Assembly (NCBI GenBank): GCA_963776935.1
Contig: CAVZOP010000001.1
Location: 682,001-746,000, forward strand
Reading direction: 5' to 3'
From: JALOLG01 sp963776935
GTDB taxonomy: Bacteria; Actinomycetota; Acidimicrobiia; Acidimicrobiales; Ilumatobacteraceae
DNA length: 64,000 bases
Below, piece by piece: positions 37,227 through 46,262 of this stretch; position 1 is the stretch's first letter, and every line of letters begins with the position of its first letter. Both the position numbers and the translations under genes were made by a program. A model generated the notes under the pieces. It was not told where the DNA came from, did not search any database, and saw only the letters and a list, made by a program, of their open reading frames with translations.

Positions 37227-37412
37227 TCACCAGCTCGACTTCGTCAGACCGGGGATCTCGCCGGCATGGGCGAGCTCGCGCAGGCACACCCGACAGAGGC
37301 CGAACTTCCGGAACACGGCGCGCGGGCGGCCGCAGCGGCGGCAGCGCGTGTAACCCCGAACCTTGAACTTCGGCTTCTTGTTGGCTTTGTTGATCAGTGC
37401 TTTTTTGGCCAT
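37227..37412 (-). CDS. rpsN: 30S ribosomal protein S14 type Z
   Basis: 61 residues from ATG 37412 (MAKKALINKANKKPKFKVRG). The short zinc form, with CRRCGRP and CRVCLRELA as two CxxC pairs. It lies between rplE and rpsH. Confidence 0.97.
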   Translation of the reverse strand: MAKKALINKANKKPKFKVRGYTRCRRCGRPRAVFRKFGLCRVCLRELAHAGEIPGLTKSSW

Positions 37413-37431
37413 TTCGATGTTGCCTACTCGA

Positions 37432-38089
37432 TCACTTCTTCTTGGCGGACCTGCCGCCACGACGGACTGGGCCACGCGATGAGCGCTTGGGGGGTGCGAA
37501 CGACGAGTCGTCGGCACCCTTCTGGAACGGGAACCCGAACGCATCGAGCAATGACTTGCCCGCCTCGTCGGTGGTCGCAGTGGTGACGATGGTGATGTCC
37601 ATGCCACGTTGCACGTCGACCTTGTCGTATTCGATCTCCGTGAACACGGTCTGGTCGTTGAGACCGAACGTGTAGTTGCCGTGGCCGTCCCACGACTTGG
37701 CGGGGAGGCCGCGGAAGTCGCGGATGCGGGGGATGGCGACGGCGATCAGCCGGTCGAGGAACTCCCACATGCGATCGCCCCGCAGCGTGACCTTGGTGCC
37801 GATCGCCTGGCCCTCGCGGAGCTTGAACCCGGCGATCGAGTGCTTGGCCTTGGTGATGATCGGCTTCTGGCCGGTGATCGCGGTGAGGTCGGCGACGGCG
37901 GTCTCGAGCAGAGACGGCTGCTGGGTGGCGCGCCCGACTCCCATGTTGACGACGATCTTGGTGAGCGCCGGCACCTGCATCACGTTGCCGATGCCGAGGT
38001 CGGCCTTCAGCTGGCCCTTGATCTCGTCGTGGTACTTGGTCTTGAGCCGGGGAACCGATCGTTGTTGTTGTGGTCGCGGTGTCGGTCAT
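37432..38089 (-). CDS. rplE: 50S ribosomal protein L5 (one-base frameshift)
   Basis: About 218 residues. The start ATG 38089 reads MTDTATTTTTIGS and loses frame at a run of four G (38049-38052 on the plus strand); dropping one gives RLKTKYHDEIKGQLKADLGI, the normal L5 N-terminus, joined to MQVPALTKIVVNMGVGRATQ and FPFQKGADDSSFAPPK. A basic C-terminal tail (RSSRGPVRRGGRSAKKK) extends the protein. It contacts 5S rRNA and P-site tRNA. Confidence 0.95.
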
Positions 38090-38391
38090 CAGATGGCATC
38101 CCCACTCGGGCGAGCGACACGGATCTTCTTGCCGCTCTTGTCGACGCCGTATCCGACGCGCACCGTCTTGCCCTTGTGTACGAGCATCACGTTGCTGGCG
38201 TGGATCGGCATGTCGCGGTCGATGATCCCGGCCTTGTCGTTGGCGCGGCGCGCCTTGGCGTGCTTCGACGCCGTGTTGACGCCGTTCACGATCACCTTGT
38301 CCTGGCTCGGGAACACCCGCTCGACGACGCCTTCGCGTCCTTTGTCCTTGCCGGTGATCACGCGCACGGTGTCACCTTTTCTCAGCTTCAT
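38089..38391 (-). CDS. rplX: 50S ribosomal protein L24
   Basis: 100 residues with the KOW motif KLRKGDTVRVITGKDKGREG. An assembly initiator near the tunnel exit. Its stop overlaps the rplE start; one base separates it from rplN. Confidence 0.97.
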   Translation of the reverse strand: MKLRKGDTVRVITGKDKGREGVVERVFPSQDKVIVNGVNTASKHAKARRANDKAGIIDRDMPIHASNVMLVHKGKTVRVGYGVDKSGKKIRVARPSGDAI

Positions 38392-38392
38392 C

Positions 38393-38761
38393 TCAGATCA
38401 CCTCCGGGGCCAACGAGACGATCCGCATGAACCGGCGGTCGCGCAGTTCGCGTCCGACTGGTCCGAAGATGCGGGTTCCGCGGGGCGTGAGATCGTCCTT
38501 GATCAGCACGGCCGCGTTCTCGTCGAAGCGGATGTAGCTGCCGTCGGCCCGCCGCTTCTCCTTCTTGGTACGTACGACGACGCACTTGACGACGTCGCCC
38601 TTCTTCACCGCCGCGCCGGGGATGGCGTCTTTGACGGTGGCAACGAAGATGTCGCCGATCGAGGCGTACCGGCGGCGCGTGCCACCGAGCACCTTGATGA
38701 CGAGCACCTCTTTGGCGCCGGAGTTGTCGGCGACCCTGAGACGAGACTCCTGCTGGATCAT
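38393..38761 (-). CDS. rplN: 50S ribosomal protein L14
   Basis: 122 residues from ATG 38761 (MIQQESRLRVADNSGAKEVL); the longer frame upstream crosses a palindromic repeat and is not homologous. GVVVRTKKEKRRADGSYIRF-type block and RGTRIFGPVGRELRDRRFM are typical. Confidence 0.97.
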   Translation of the reverse strand: MIQQESRLRVADNSGAKEVLVIKVLGGTRRRYASIGDIFVATVKDAIPGAAVKKGDVVKCVVVRTKKEKRRADGSYIRFDENAAVLIKDDLTPRGTRIFGPVGRELRDRRFMRIVSLAPEVI

Positions 38762-38800
38762 CGGAGTTCCCTCATTGATCGAACGCTCGCCGCCATGATG

Positions 38801-38822
38801 TTTCGCTCGCTGCGCTCGCTCA
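38801..38822. repeat. Short palindromic intergenic repeat, copy 2
   Basis: TTTCGCTCGCTGCGCTCGCTCA, differing from copy 1 (16911) only at the first base. It lies between rpsQ and rplN, and its right end supplies the rpsQ TGA stop codon. Confidence 0.7.
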
Positions 38823-39224
38823 CTTTGCCCGCTCCAGTACTTCCATGACACGCCAACGCTTGGTCTTGCTGAGCGGACGGGTCTCCATCACGCGCACGCG
38901 GTCACCGGCGTTGGCGTCGTTCGTCTCGTCGTGGACGTAGAGCTTCTTCGTGCGGTTGACGAACTTGTTGTACCGGGGGTGGCGGACGCGCTCGATGACG
39001 GCCACGACCACGGTCTTGTCCATCCCGCTCGTCACGACGACGCCCTCACGCACCTTGCGGGGTGCACGCGCGCTCGGTTCGGTCGATTCGACATCCTTGG
39101 TCGTCGCGGCGGTCGCAGCGGGCTTGGCGGCCGCGCTGGCTGGAGTCGCTTCGGTGGCTGTGTCGTCGGTCTCTGGGGTGGCTGTGTCGTCGGTCTTTGG
39201 GGTTGCTTCAGGCATGTCGTTCAT
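38820..39224 (-). CDS. rpsQ: 30S ribosomal protein S17 with Thr/Ala-rich N-terminal extension
   Basis: 134 residues, about 50 more than usual. The S17 OB fold starts near residue 57 (REGVVVTSGMDKTVVVAVIE) and continues with RVRHPRYNKFVNRTKKLYVH and GDRVRVMETRPLSKTKRWRV. The first 55 residues are a low-complexity TDDTATPETDDTATEAT-type segment. The stop codon falls in the palindromic repeat. Five bases after rpmC. Confidence 0.95.
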   Translation of the reverse strand: MNDMPEATPKTDDTATPETDDTATEATPASAAAKPAATAATTKDVESTEPSARAPRKVREGVVVTSGMDKTVVVAVIERVRHPRYNKFVNRTKKLYVHDETNDANAGDRVRVMETRPLSKTKRWRVMEVLERAK

Positions 39225-39228
39225 CGAT

Positions 39229-39444
39229 TCAGTTCGCAGCCTCGGCGGCGGCGATCTCTCGCTGGCGGATGATGGTGTTGATACGGGCGATCTGGCGGCG
39301 GGACTTGGTGATCTCCGCCGTGTTGTCGAGCTGCCCGGTCGCGTTGCGGAACCGGAGGTTCAGCGCCTCCTGCTTGGTCGCCCGCAACTCGTCGATCAGC
39401 TCGCCGAGATCCATGTCGTTGAGGTCGGTCTTGGTCCGTGCCAT
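39229..39444 (-). CDS. rpmC: 50S ribosomal protein L29
   Basis: 71 residues, two-helix protein at the tunnel exit: DLNDMDLGELIDELRATKQE then LNLRFRNATGQLDNTAEITK. Fourteen bases after rplP. Confidence 0.96.
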   Translation of the reverse strand: MARTKTDLNDMDLGELIDELRATKQEALNLRFRNATGQLDNTAEITKSRRQIARINTIIRQREIAAAEAAN

Positions 39445-39458
39445 CTCAGCTCACCTCC

Positions 39459-39875
39459 TCAGATGCCTTCGTCGCGGGTGATGATCCGCGCCTTGATCGG
39501 AAGCTTTTGGATCGCCTTGTTCATGGCCACCCGCGCCTGCTCCTCGTTCGGGAACGACAGCTCGAACAGCACCCGACCGGGGCGCACGACGGCGACCCAG
39601 AGCTCGGGGTTGCCCTTGCCGGATCCCATCCGTGTCTCGGCCGGCTTCTTGGTGACGGGCTTGTCGGGGAAGACGTTGATCCAGACCTTGCCGCCACGCT
39701 TGATGGCGCGGGTCATGGCGATACGGGCAGCCTCGATCTGGCGGGCGGTGATCCACCCCGGCTCGAGCGCCTGGATCCCGTACTCGCCGAAGGACAGGCT
39801 GGCGCCGCCCTTGGTCAGGCCCTTGGTGCGGCCGCGGTGGTGCTTGCGGTATGCGACCTTGCGGGGCATCAGCAT
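39459..39875 (-). CDS. rplP: 50S ribosomal protein L16
   Basis: 138 residues. MPRKVAYRKHHRGRTKGLTK, WITARQIEAARIAMTRAIKR and GSGKGNPELWVAVVRPGRVL are diagnostic; it lies at the A-site finger. GAGGAG sits 6 bases before ATG 39875; a second ATG is two codons in. Confidence 0.97.
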   Translation of the reverse strand: MLMPRKVAYRKHHRGRTKGLTKGGASLSFGEYGIQALEPGWITARQIEAARIAMTRAIKRGGKVWINVFPDKPVTKKPAETRMGSGKGNPELWVAVVRPGRVLFELSFPNEEQARVAMNKAIQKLPIKARIITRDEGI

Positions 39876-39913
39876 GAGGTTCTCCTCACAGTTCTCACGT
39901 CACGTCCCATCGC

Positions 39914-40795
<882 letters not shown>

Positions 40796-40796
40796 G

Positions 40797-41744
40797 TCAG
40801 TCGTCCTTCTCATCGGTGTCGGCGTCTTCGGCGGCCGCTGCGTCGGCGTCGGCCGTGCTGGGGGCGCTGAAGCCGGCGGCTTCGGCGCTCTCGACGGTGT
40901 CGAAGTACACCTCCGCCTTGGTGGCCTTGTAGTAGCGGCTGTCGGGTGTGTGGTAGAGCCGCGACTGGGCGTTGCCCTTGATCTCGAACCCTTCCGGCGG
41001 GTTGCCGTCGTCGTCGGGCAGCGCCGAGCCCGGGTACTCACCGGCCTGCGAACCCGGTCGGCGCCGCTTCCTCATCGGCGGCGACCTCGTCGTCGGCAAC
41101 GATCTCGTCGGCGACTCGTCGCGACCTCGTCGGCTTCGACCTCGTCGGCTTCGACCTCGTCGGCTTCGACCTCGTCGGCTTCGACCTCGTCGGCTTCGAC
41201 GGCTGACTCGTCGGGCGTCGGGTCGACCTCGCCGCGCGCCGCCGCGGCCGCACGCTGACGGCTGCGCTCGACGCGGGCGCGCCGGCTGGCGGCCGACGAG
41301 GTGGGACGCCCACCACGACCGACCGTGGCCTCGCGGGCCTGGACCACTTCGAGCCGCTCGTCGCTCATCCGGGCGACGATCACGGTGATGTGGCAACTGC
41401 GCTTGCGGATCCGGGTCGCCCGGCCACGGGCACGCGGCCGGAACCGGCGCAACGTCGGTCCCTCGTCGGCGAAGCAGGCGAGGACGAACAGTTCGTCGGG
41501 ATCCTGCTGGTCGTTGTGCACCGCGTTGGCGACCGCGCTGGCGAGGACCTTGCGGACGTCGGAAGCAACACCACGTTCGGTGAACTGCAACACCTGGTCG
41601 GCACGACGGACGTCGAGCCCACGGATCAGGTCGAGCACCTCACGGGCCTTGCTGGCCGACGAGCGCAGATACGCGCGCCGAGGCCTTGGTGCCGGCGCGC
41701 TCACCGGCGACAGTGGCACCTTCGTTGAGCTTGGGACCGGTCAT
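40797..41744 (-). CDS. rplV: 50S ribosomal protein L22 with long acidic and 'sunset'-like C-terminal extension (frameshifted)
   Basis: About 315 residues against the usual 110-120. The L22 fold begins MTGPKLNEGATVAGERAGTK; an extra base near 41674 must be dropped to reach YLRSSASKAREVLDLIRGLD, and RIRKRSCHITVIVAR ends the tunnel hairpin region. Then come a basic segment, an acidic linker encoded by five identical 15-base repeats (VEADE units), and a terminal domain with GFEIKGNAQSRLYHTPDSRY and AEVYFDTVESAEAAGF that resembles the short sunset domain. Two further shifts (near 41110 and 41055) lie in the linker. S19 overlaps its start. Confidence 0.88.
41126..41200. repeat. Five tandem 15-base repeats inside rplV
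   Basis: CTCGTCGGCTTCGAC repeated five times without change (41126-41140 to 41186-41200), encoding VEADE on the minus strand. A coding minisatellite that could vary in copy number by slippage. Confidence 0.9.
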
Positions 41745-42028
41745 CAGCGGCGACCCTTCGCGCCCCGCTCTTGTCCGGCGTGGAACCGGAACGTGCGGGT
41801 GGGGCTGAACTCACCGAGCTTGTGGCCGACCATCGACTCGGTCACGTACACCGGCACGTGCTTGCGCCCGTCGTGGACGGCGATCGTGTGGCCGACCATG
41901 TCGGGGATGATCGTGGAGCGGCGCGACCAGGTCTTGATGACCCGGCGCTCGCCGGCGGCGTTCTGGGTGTCGACCTTCTTGAGCAGGTGGTCGTCGACGA
42001 ACGCACCTTTCTTGAGACTGCGGGACAT
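41744..42028 (-). CDS. rpsS: 30S ribosomal protein S19
   Basis: 94 residues: MSRSLKKGAFVDDHLLKKVD, RSTIIPDMVGHTIAVHDGRK and MVGHKLGEFSPTRTFRFHAG. Twelve bases after rplB; its stop overlaps the rplV start as TGATG. Confidence 0.97.
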   Translation of the reverse strand: MSRSLKKGAFVDDHLLKKVDTQNAAGERRVIKTWSRRSTIIPDMVGHTIAVHDGRKHVPVYVTESMVGHKLGEFSPTRTFRFHAGQERGAKGRR

Positions 42029-42040
42029 GACGTTTATCTC

Positions 42041-42877
42041 CTACCGCCGGCCCTTGCCGGTACGACGACGACGGACGATGAGCTTGGACGACGGCTTGTT
42101 CTTGTCGCGGGTGCGACCCTCGGGCTTGCCCCACGGCGACACGGCCGGGCGACCGCCCGACGTGCGACCCTCGCCGCCACCGAGCGGGTGGTCGACCGGG
42201 TTCATGGCGACGCCACGGGTCTGGGGCTTGATGCCCTTCCAACGGTTGCGGCCGGCCTTGCCGACCTTGACGAGCTCGTGCTCGCTGTTGCCGACCTCGC
42301 CGACCGTCGCCCGGCAGTCGATCTGCACCCGGCGCATCTCGGTGGACGGCATGCGCAACGTGGCGAAGTCGCCGTCCTTGGCGACCAACTGCACGGCGAT
42401 TCCGGCGGACCGGCCGATCTTGCCGCCCTGGCCAGGCCGCAGCTCGACGTTGTGGACGACCGTGCCGACGGGGATGTACCGCAGCGGCATCGCGTTGCCG
42501 GGCTTGATGTCGGAGCCACTGCCGCTCTGGACGAAGTCGCCGACGTTGAGGCCCTTGGGCGCCAGGATGTACGCCTTCTCGCCGTCGACGTAGTGCAGCA
42601 GCGCGATGCGGCACGTGCGGTTCGGGTCGTACTCGATGGCGGCGACCTTGGCCTTCACGCCGTCCTTGACGCGCTTGAAGTCGACCACGCGGTAGCGCTG
42701 CTTGTGTCCACCACCACGATGTCGCGATGTCATGTGGCCGCCCGCGTCGCGCCCACCCTTCTTCGGCTTCGGAGCGAGCAGCGACTTCTCGGGCCGCGTC
42801 TTGGTGATCTCGGAGAAGTCGGCCGCGGTCTGGAACCGGCGGCCGGGGCTCGTTGGTTTGCGGGAACGGATGCCCAT
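42041..42877 (-). CDS. rplB: 50S ribosomal protein L2
   Basis: 278 residues from ATG 42877 (MGIRSRKPTSPGRRFQTAAD). Close to the peptidyl-transferase centre; GVAMNPVDHPLGGGEGRTSG with its conserved histidine is intact. Seven bases after rplW. Confidence 0.97.
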   Translation of the reverse strand: MGIRSRKPTSPGRRFQTAADFSEITKTRPEKSLLAPKPKKGGRDAGGHMTSRHRGGGHKQRYRVVDFKRVKDGVKAKVAAIEYDPNRTCRIALLHYVDGEKAYILAPKGLNVGDFVQSGSGSDIKPGNAMPLRYIPVGTVVHNVELRPGQGGKIGRSAGIAVQLVAKDGDFATLRMPSTEMRRVQIDCRATVGEVGNSEHELVKVGKAGRNRWKGIKPQTRGVAMNPVDHPLGGGEGRTSGGRPAVSPWGKPEGRTRDKNKPSSKLIVRRRRTGKGRR

Positions 42878-42884
42878 CACGTCC

Positions 42885-43172
42885 TCAGTTCTCGAACAGC
42901 GGGATTTCGCCCGCTGCCAATGTGACGACTGCCCGCTTGGTGTCGGGCTTCTGACCCACCCGGTTGGTGCCGCGGGTGCGGCGCTTCTTGCCCGACCGGT
43001 TGAGCGTGTTGACCTTGAGCACCTCGACACCCCAGATCGCCTCGACCGCGTCGCGGATCTCGGGCTTGCTGGCGCTCGGGTGGACCTTGAACGTGTAGAC
43101 GCCCGACTCGATCAGGGCGTAGCTCTTCTCCGACACGACCGGAGCCAGGATGATGTCGCGGGGGTCCTTCAT
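42885..43172 (-). CDS. rplW: 50S ribosomal protein L23
   Basis: 95 residues; trigger-factor and SRP docking site at the exit. DPRDIILAPVVSEKSYALIE and FKVHPSASKPEIRDAVEAIW are typical. Its start overlaps the rplD stop by one base. Confidence 0.97.
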   Translation of the reverse strand: MKDPRDIILAPVVSEKSYALIESGVYTFKVHPSASKPEIRDAVEAIWGVEVLKVNTLNRSGKKRRTRGTNRVGQKPDTKRAVVTLAAGEIPLFEN

Positions 43173-43993
43173 CAGGCGTCGCCTTCCATCGGATCGTCGG
43201 GACTGGCCTCCGCTTCGCTTTGGCTGCTCCCTCCGTCCGCCTCGTCGCTGGCGCTTCCCTCGGCGGATGTCGCCACGTGTTCTGTCTCCTCGTCTTCTGT
43301 CTGCTCGTCTTCTGTCTCCACGACTGCTTCGGCAGCACCGGCGTCCGCCGCGGCTGTCTCGACGGCCGGCGAGGCTTCGGCCGTCGGTGACGTCGGCAGG
43401 GTGTCCTCGGTGAAGACGATCCAGTCATTGCACAACACGTCGTAGGCGTTGAGCTCGCCGGGGGAGATCAGCTGCACCTCGGGGATGTTGCGGAAGCTGA
43501 GCGCAGCCGAGGCGTTGTCGCGACCGACGACCACGAGCACCCGGCCGTCGACGCCCAGGGCGCCGAGGGCGGCGACCGCATCCTTGGTCCGCGGCGCATC
43601 CCAGCCCCATGAGTCGACGACGAGCACCCGACCCTCGCTGGCGCGGTCCGACAGGGCCGAGCGCAGTGCGAGCTTGATCATCTTCTTCGGGGTCCGCTGG
43701 GCGTAGCTGCGCGGCTTGGGCCCCATCGCGATCCCGCCGCCGGAGTAGTGCGGGGCCCGGATCGAGCCCTGGCGGGCGTTGCCGGTGCCCTTCTGGCGAT
43801 ACGGCTTGGCGCCGCCGCCGCGCACCTCGCTGCGGGTCTTGGTGCTGCCCGAGCCGGCCCGGCGGGCGGCGAGCTGGGCGGTGACGACCTGGTGCATCAC
43901 CGGCACGTTCGGCTGGATGCCGAACACGGCGTCGTCGAGATCGACCGTGCCGGCGTCCTTGCCAGCGGCGCTCTTGATGGTGATCTGGGCCAT
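43172..43993 (-). CDS. rplD: 50S ribosomal protein L4 with acidic C-terminal tail
   Basis: 273 residues against about 205-215. The body (KTRSEVRGGGAKPYRQKGTG tunnel loop, GRVLVVDSWGWDAPRTKDAV) ends near residue 205, followed by about 65 residues rich in Glu, Asp, Ala and Ser. L4 is the classical S10-operon autoregulator. Four bases after rplC. Confidence 0.96.
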   Translation of the reverse strand: MAQITIKSAAGKDAGTVDLDDAVFGIQPNVPVMHQVVTAQLAARRAGSGSTKTRSEVRGGGAKPYRQKGTGNARQGSIRAPHYSGGGIAMGPKPRSYAQRTPKKMIKLALRSALSDRASEGRVLVVDSWGWDAPRTKDAVAALGALGVDGRVLVVVGRDNASAALSFRNIPEVQLISPGELNAYDVLCNDWIVFTEDTLPTSPTAEASPAVETAAADAGAAEAVVETEDEQTEDEETEHVATSAEGSASDEADGGSSQSEAEASPDDPMEGDA

Positions 43994-43997
43994 GGCG

Positions 43998-44645
43998 TCA
44001 GGCCCCCTTCACTGCGGCTTTGACGGCGTTGCGTACGACGACGACCCCACCGTTGGGGCCTGGCACCGACCCCTTGACGAGCAGCACGTTGCGCTCGCCG
44101 TCGGCCTCGACGACCTCGAGGTTGAGCGTCGTGACCTGCTCGTTGCCCATGTGGCCGGACATCTTCATGCCCTTGAACACGCGTCCGGGGAAGGCGCACG
44201 AACCGATCGCGCCGGGTACCCGGTGGCTCTTGTGGTTGCCGTGGCTGGCGCCCTGGCCCTTGAAGTTGTGGCGCTTCATCGTCCCCGCGAAGCCCTTGCC
44301 ACGGCTCACCGCGGTGACGTCGACCTTGGTACCGGCCACGAGGACCTCGACCGTGAGCTCCTGGCCGACCTCGTAGCCGTCGACCGAGTCGAGGCGCAGC
44401 TCGACGAGGCGCTTGCCGGGCGCCACATCGGCTTTCGAGAAGTGACCGGCTTCGGGCTTGTTGAGCTTCTTGGCGTCACGGTGCCCGTAGGTCACCTGCA
44501 GGGCGGTGTAGCCGTCGCGCTCGGTCGTCTTGATCTGCACGACGCGCATCGGTTCGACACGCAACACAGTCACGGGTACGACACGGTCGTCGACCCACTT
44601 CTGCGTCATGCCCACCTTTTCGGCGACGATCGCTTGTTGTGCCAT
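43998..44645 (-). CDS. rplC: 50S ribosomal protein L3
   Basis: 215 residues from ATG 44645 (MAQQAIVAEKVGMTQKWVDD). FKGQGASHGNHKSHRVPGAI and GHMGNEQVTTLNLEVVEADG are L3. It is the first gene of this operon here, because rpsJ, its usual predecessor, is 7.3 kb away next to tuf. The 377 bases upstream hold no gene but do hold tandem repeats, a hairpin cluster and a promoter. Confidence 0.97.
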   Translation of the reverse strand: MAQQAIVAEKVGMTQKWVDDRVVPVTVLRVEPMRVVQIKTTERDGYTALQVTYGHRDAKKLNKPEAGHFSKADVAPGKRLVELRLDSVDGYEVGQELTVEVLVAGTKVDVTAVSRGKGFAGTMKRHNFKGQGASHGNHKSHRVPGAIGSCAFPGRVFKGMKMSGHMGNEQVTTLNLEVVEADGERNVLLVKGSVPGPNGGVVVVRNAVKAAVKGA

Positions 44646-44658
44646 GGCTGTTCCTTGT

Positions 44659-44716
44659 GTGAACGGTCTGGGTGTGAACGGTCTGGGTGTGAACGGTCTG
44701 GGTGTGAACGGTCTGG
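44659..44716. repeat. Four tandem 15-base repeats in the rplC leader
   Basis: GTGAACGGTCTGGGT at 44659, 44674, 44689 and 44704 (the last unit truncated to 13 bases), ending 14 bases before the rplC start codon on the minus strand, where it reads ACCCAGACCGTTCAC. It replaces the usual Shine-Dalgarno neighbourhood. Confidence 0.85.
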
Positions 44717-44775
44717 TTTCCGGCTGTCTGAACGGTGTCTGGCCGCGTGGCGAACATCCGGATGAATGATCGAGC

Positions 44776-44859
44776 CGGGGACCGGGGCTCTCCACGCAAA
44801 TGCTCCGCTGCCGAAAGGCTGCGGAGCACCAGCTCATAATTGTCGCCGTGCGGTCCCCG
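44776..44859 (-). promoter_or_regulatory. Structured leader of the rplC operon
   Basis: Outer stem CGGGGACCG (44776-44784) with CGGTCCCCG (44851-44859), 9 perfect pairs. Nested inside is GCTCCGC-T-GCC (44802-44812) with GGC-T-GCGGAGC (44817-44827), 10 pairs with one mismatch and a 4-base loop. It lies between the promoter at 44950 and rplC, as expected for a ribosomal-protein-binding leader. The rest of the 44646-45022 gap shows no gene. Confidence 0.5.
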
Positions 44860-44949
44860 CCAGCCAGGCTGGTTCGGGCGCACACGGACATCGATTGGCG
44901 AACGGCGAACGGATCGCGTGCCCGGATCGGGTCCGGACACGGCTTGGAA

Positions 44950-44979
44950 ATGCTACCGGGGCGGCCGGACGAGCGCCAA
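44950..44979 (-). promoter_or_regulatory. Promoter for the rplC operon
   Basis: Minus strand -35 TTGGCG (44974-44979), 18-base spacer, -10 TAGCAT (44950-44955): the same hexamers as the infA promoter at 32327-32355. Confidence 0.65.
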
Positions 44980-45022
44980 CGCGCGCCCGCAAACCCGCAC
45001 GCAGGTGATCATCGCCGGCGGA

Positions 45023-46231
45023 TCACGGAAACCGCTTCGCCAACCACTCGGCGACCGTCGCCAGTGCCTCGGGGCGGTGACCTTCGAGGTAGTGCGGGGC
45101 GCCCTTCATCGGCACGTACGTGACGTCGGCGGCGCCGGCGTTGGCCACGATCTCCTCCGCCTGCCACACCCGGATCTCGGTGTCGGCGGTCGGGTGCACC
45201 AGCAACGTCGGGACCGTCACCTTCGGCATCGTGTCGGCCAGCCTGGCGTGACTCGACAGCCCCGACCAGGTCGACAGCCATCCACGCGCCGTCATGGTGC
45301 GCGCCAGCCCGCCGCGCCCGTAGTTGGCGTCGAGCGGATCAGGGAACGCGAACAGGCTCCCCATCGGGCGATCATCGGGATCGATCGACAGGTCCAGGTA
45401 CGCCGGGTCGGCCAGGGTGCGGTAGATCGTCAGGTACTTCGTGAAGACCGTGCGCCGCCGCAGGTCGGCCCACCGAGCCGGGTCGGCGGACTTCGACGCG
45501 GCGTCGACCTCACGCAGCCGTTCCGAGGCGTCGACGCCGGCGGCGATCGACGCCTTGGCGACGCCGTCGATCCGGGCGACACGCTCGATCTGAGCCTGGC
45601 GGTACCGCGCCAGCCAGTCGCGGTCGTACGTGCACGGTTCCGGCCACGGCCGCCACCCGTTGTCGGGGTTGTACATGTCGAGCTCGGGCACCGTGGCGAA
45701 CGGTTCGGCCTCGTCGGCGACCGACGGATCGATGACCTGGAGCATGAAGACGCCTTCGCCGGGATGGGCGGCCATGCCGACCCATCCGTCGCCGATCCCG
45801 AGCTCGGCGTTGGCGAGCGCCATCAAGGACCCGCCGCCGGAGTTGCCGAGCAACACCACGGCCTCGGCGCCGCGGCGCACCATCTCGTCGTGGGCCGTGT
45901 TGACGTCGACGATGCAGTGCTCGTGCAGGCAATCGGTGTCGTTGTTGAGGTAGCGGGTGGCGAACCCGAGCACCGCGTACCCGGCGGCGGCCAGCAGTGG
46001 GCACGCGTAGTGGACGCTGAAGTCGCCGCGTGGATGGCTGAGGATCACCGCCGTCTTCCAGGGCGTGCGGCGCGGCGGGGTCCACAGCAGGCCACGGACC
46101 AGTGCGCCGTCGGGTGACACGAGGCGGATCGACTCGCGCTCGACCGCGACGCCCGGGTCGTCATCAGGGAGCGGCCAGTAGCTGAGACCGAATGGACGCG
46201 CGCCACCGAGATGGACGTCGAGCTCCTGCAC
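45023..46231 (-). CDS. Alpha/beta hydrolase
   Basis: About 402 residues from GTG 46231; a longer frame to 46315 overlaps the htrA-like gene. The nucleophile elbow is LLGNSGGGSLMALAN, with the strand VILSHPRGDFSVHYACPLLA before it; the catalytic aspartate is probably in LLVHPTADTEIRVW and the histidine in GAPHYLEGHRPE. About 100 helical residues between elbow and acid form a lid. No signal peptide. Substrate unknown. It lies between htrA and the rplC promoter, on the same strand as both. Confidence 0.8.
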   Translation of the reverse strand: MQELDVHLGGARPFGLSYWPLPDDDPGVAVERESIRLVSPDGALVRGLLWTPPRRTPWKTAVILSHPRGDFSVHYACPLLAAAGYAVLGFATRYLNNDTDCLHEHCIVDVNTAHDEMVRRGAEAVVLLGNSGGGSLMALANAELGIGDGWVGMAAHPGEGVFMLQVIDPSVADEAEPFATVPELDMYNPDNGWRPWPEPCTYDRDWLARYRQAQIERVARIDGVAKASIAAGVDASERLREVDAASKSADPARWADLRRRTVFTKYLTIYRTLADPAYLDLSIDPDDRPMGSLFAFPDPLDANYGRGGLARTMTARGWLSTWSGLSSHARLADTMPKVTVPTLLVHPTADTEIRVWQAEEIVANAGAADVTYVPMKGAPHYLEGHRPEALATVAEWLAKRFP

Positions 46232-46262
46232 GGGACGGATCGTACGGATCCGCGGCGCCGCG

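Noticed and set aside
41126..41200. CRISPR-like array from evenly spaced repeats
   Set aside because: The 15-base units are contiguous with no spacers and encode VEADE in frame inside rplV. The 15-base repeats at 44659 are likewise contiguous.
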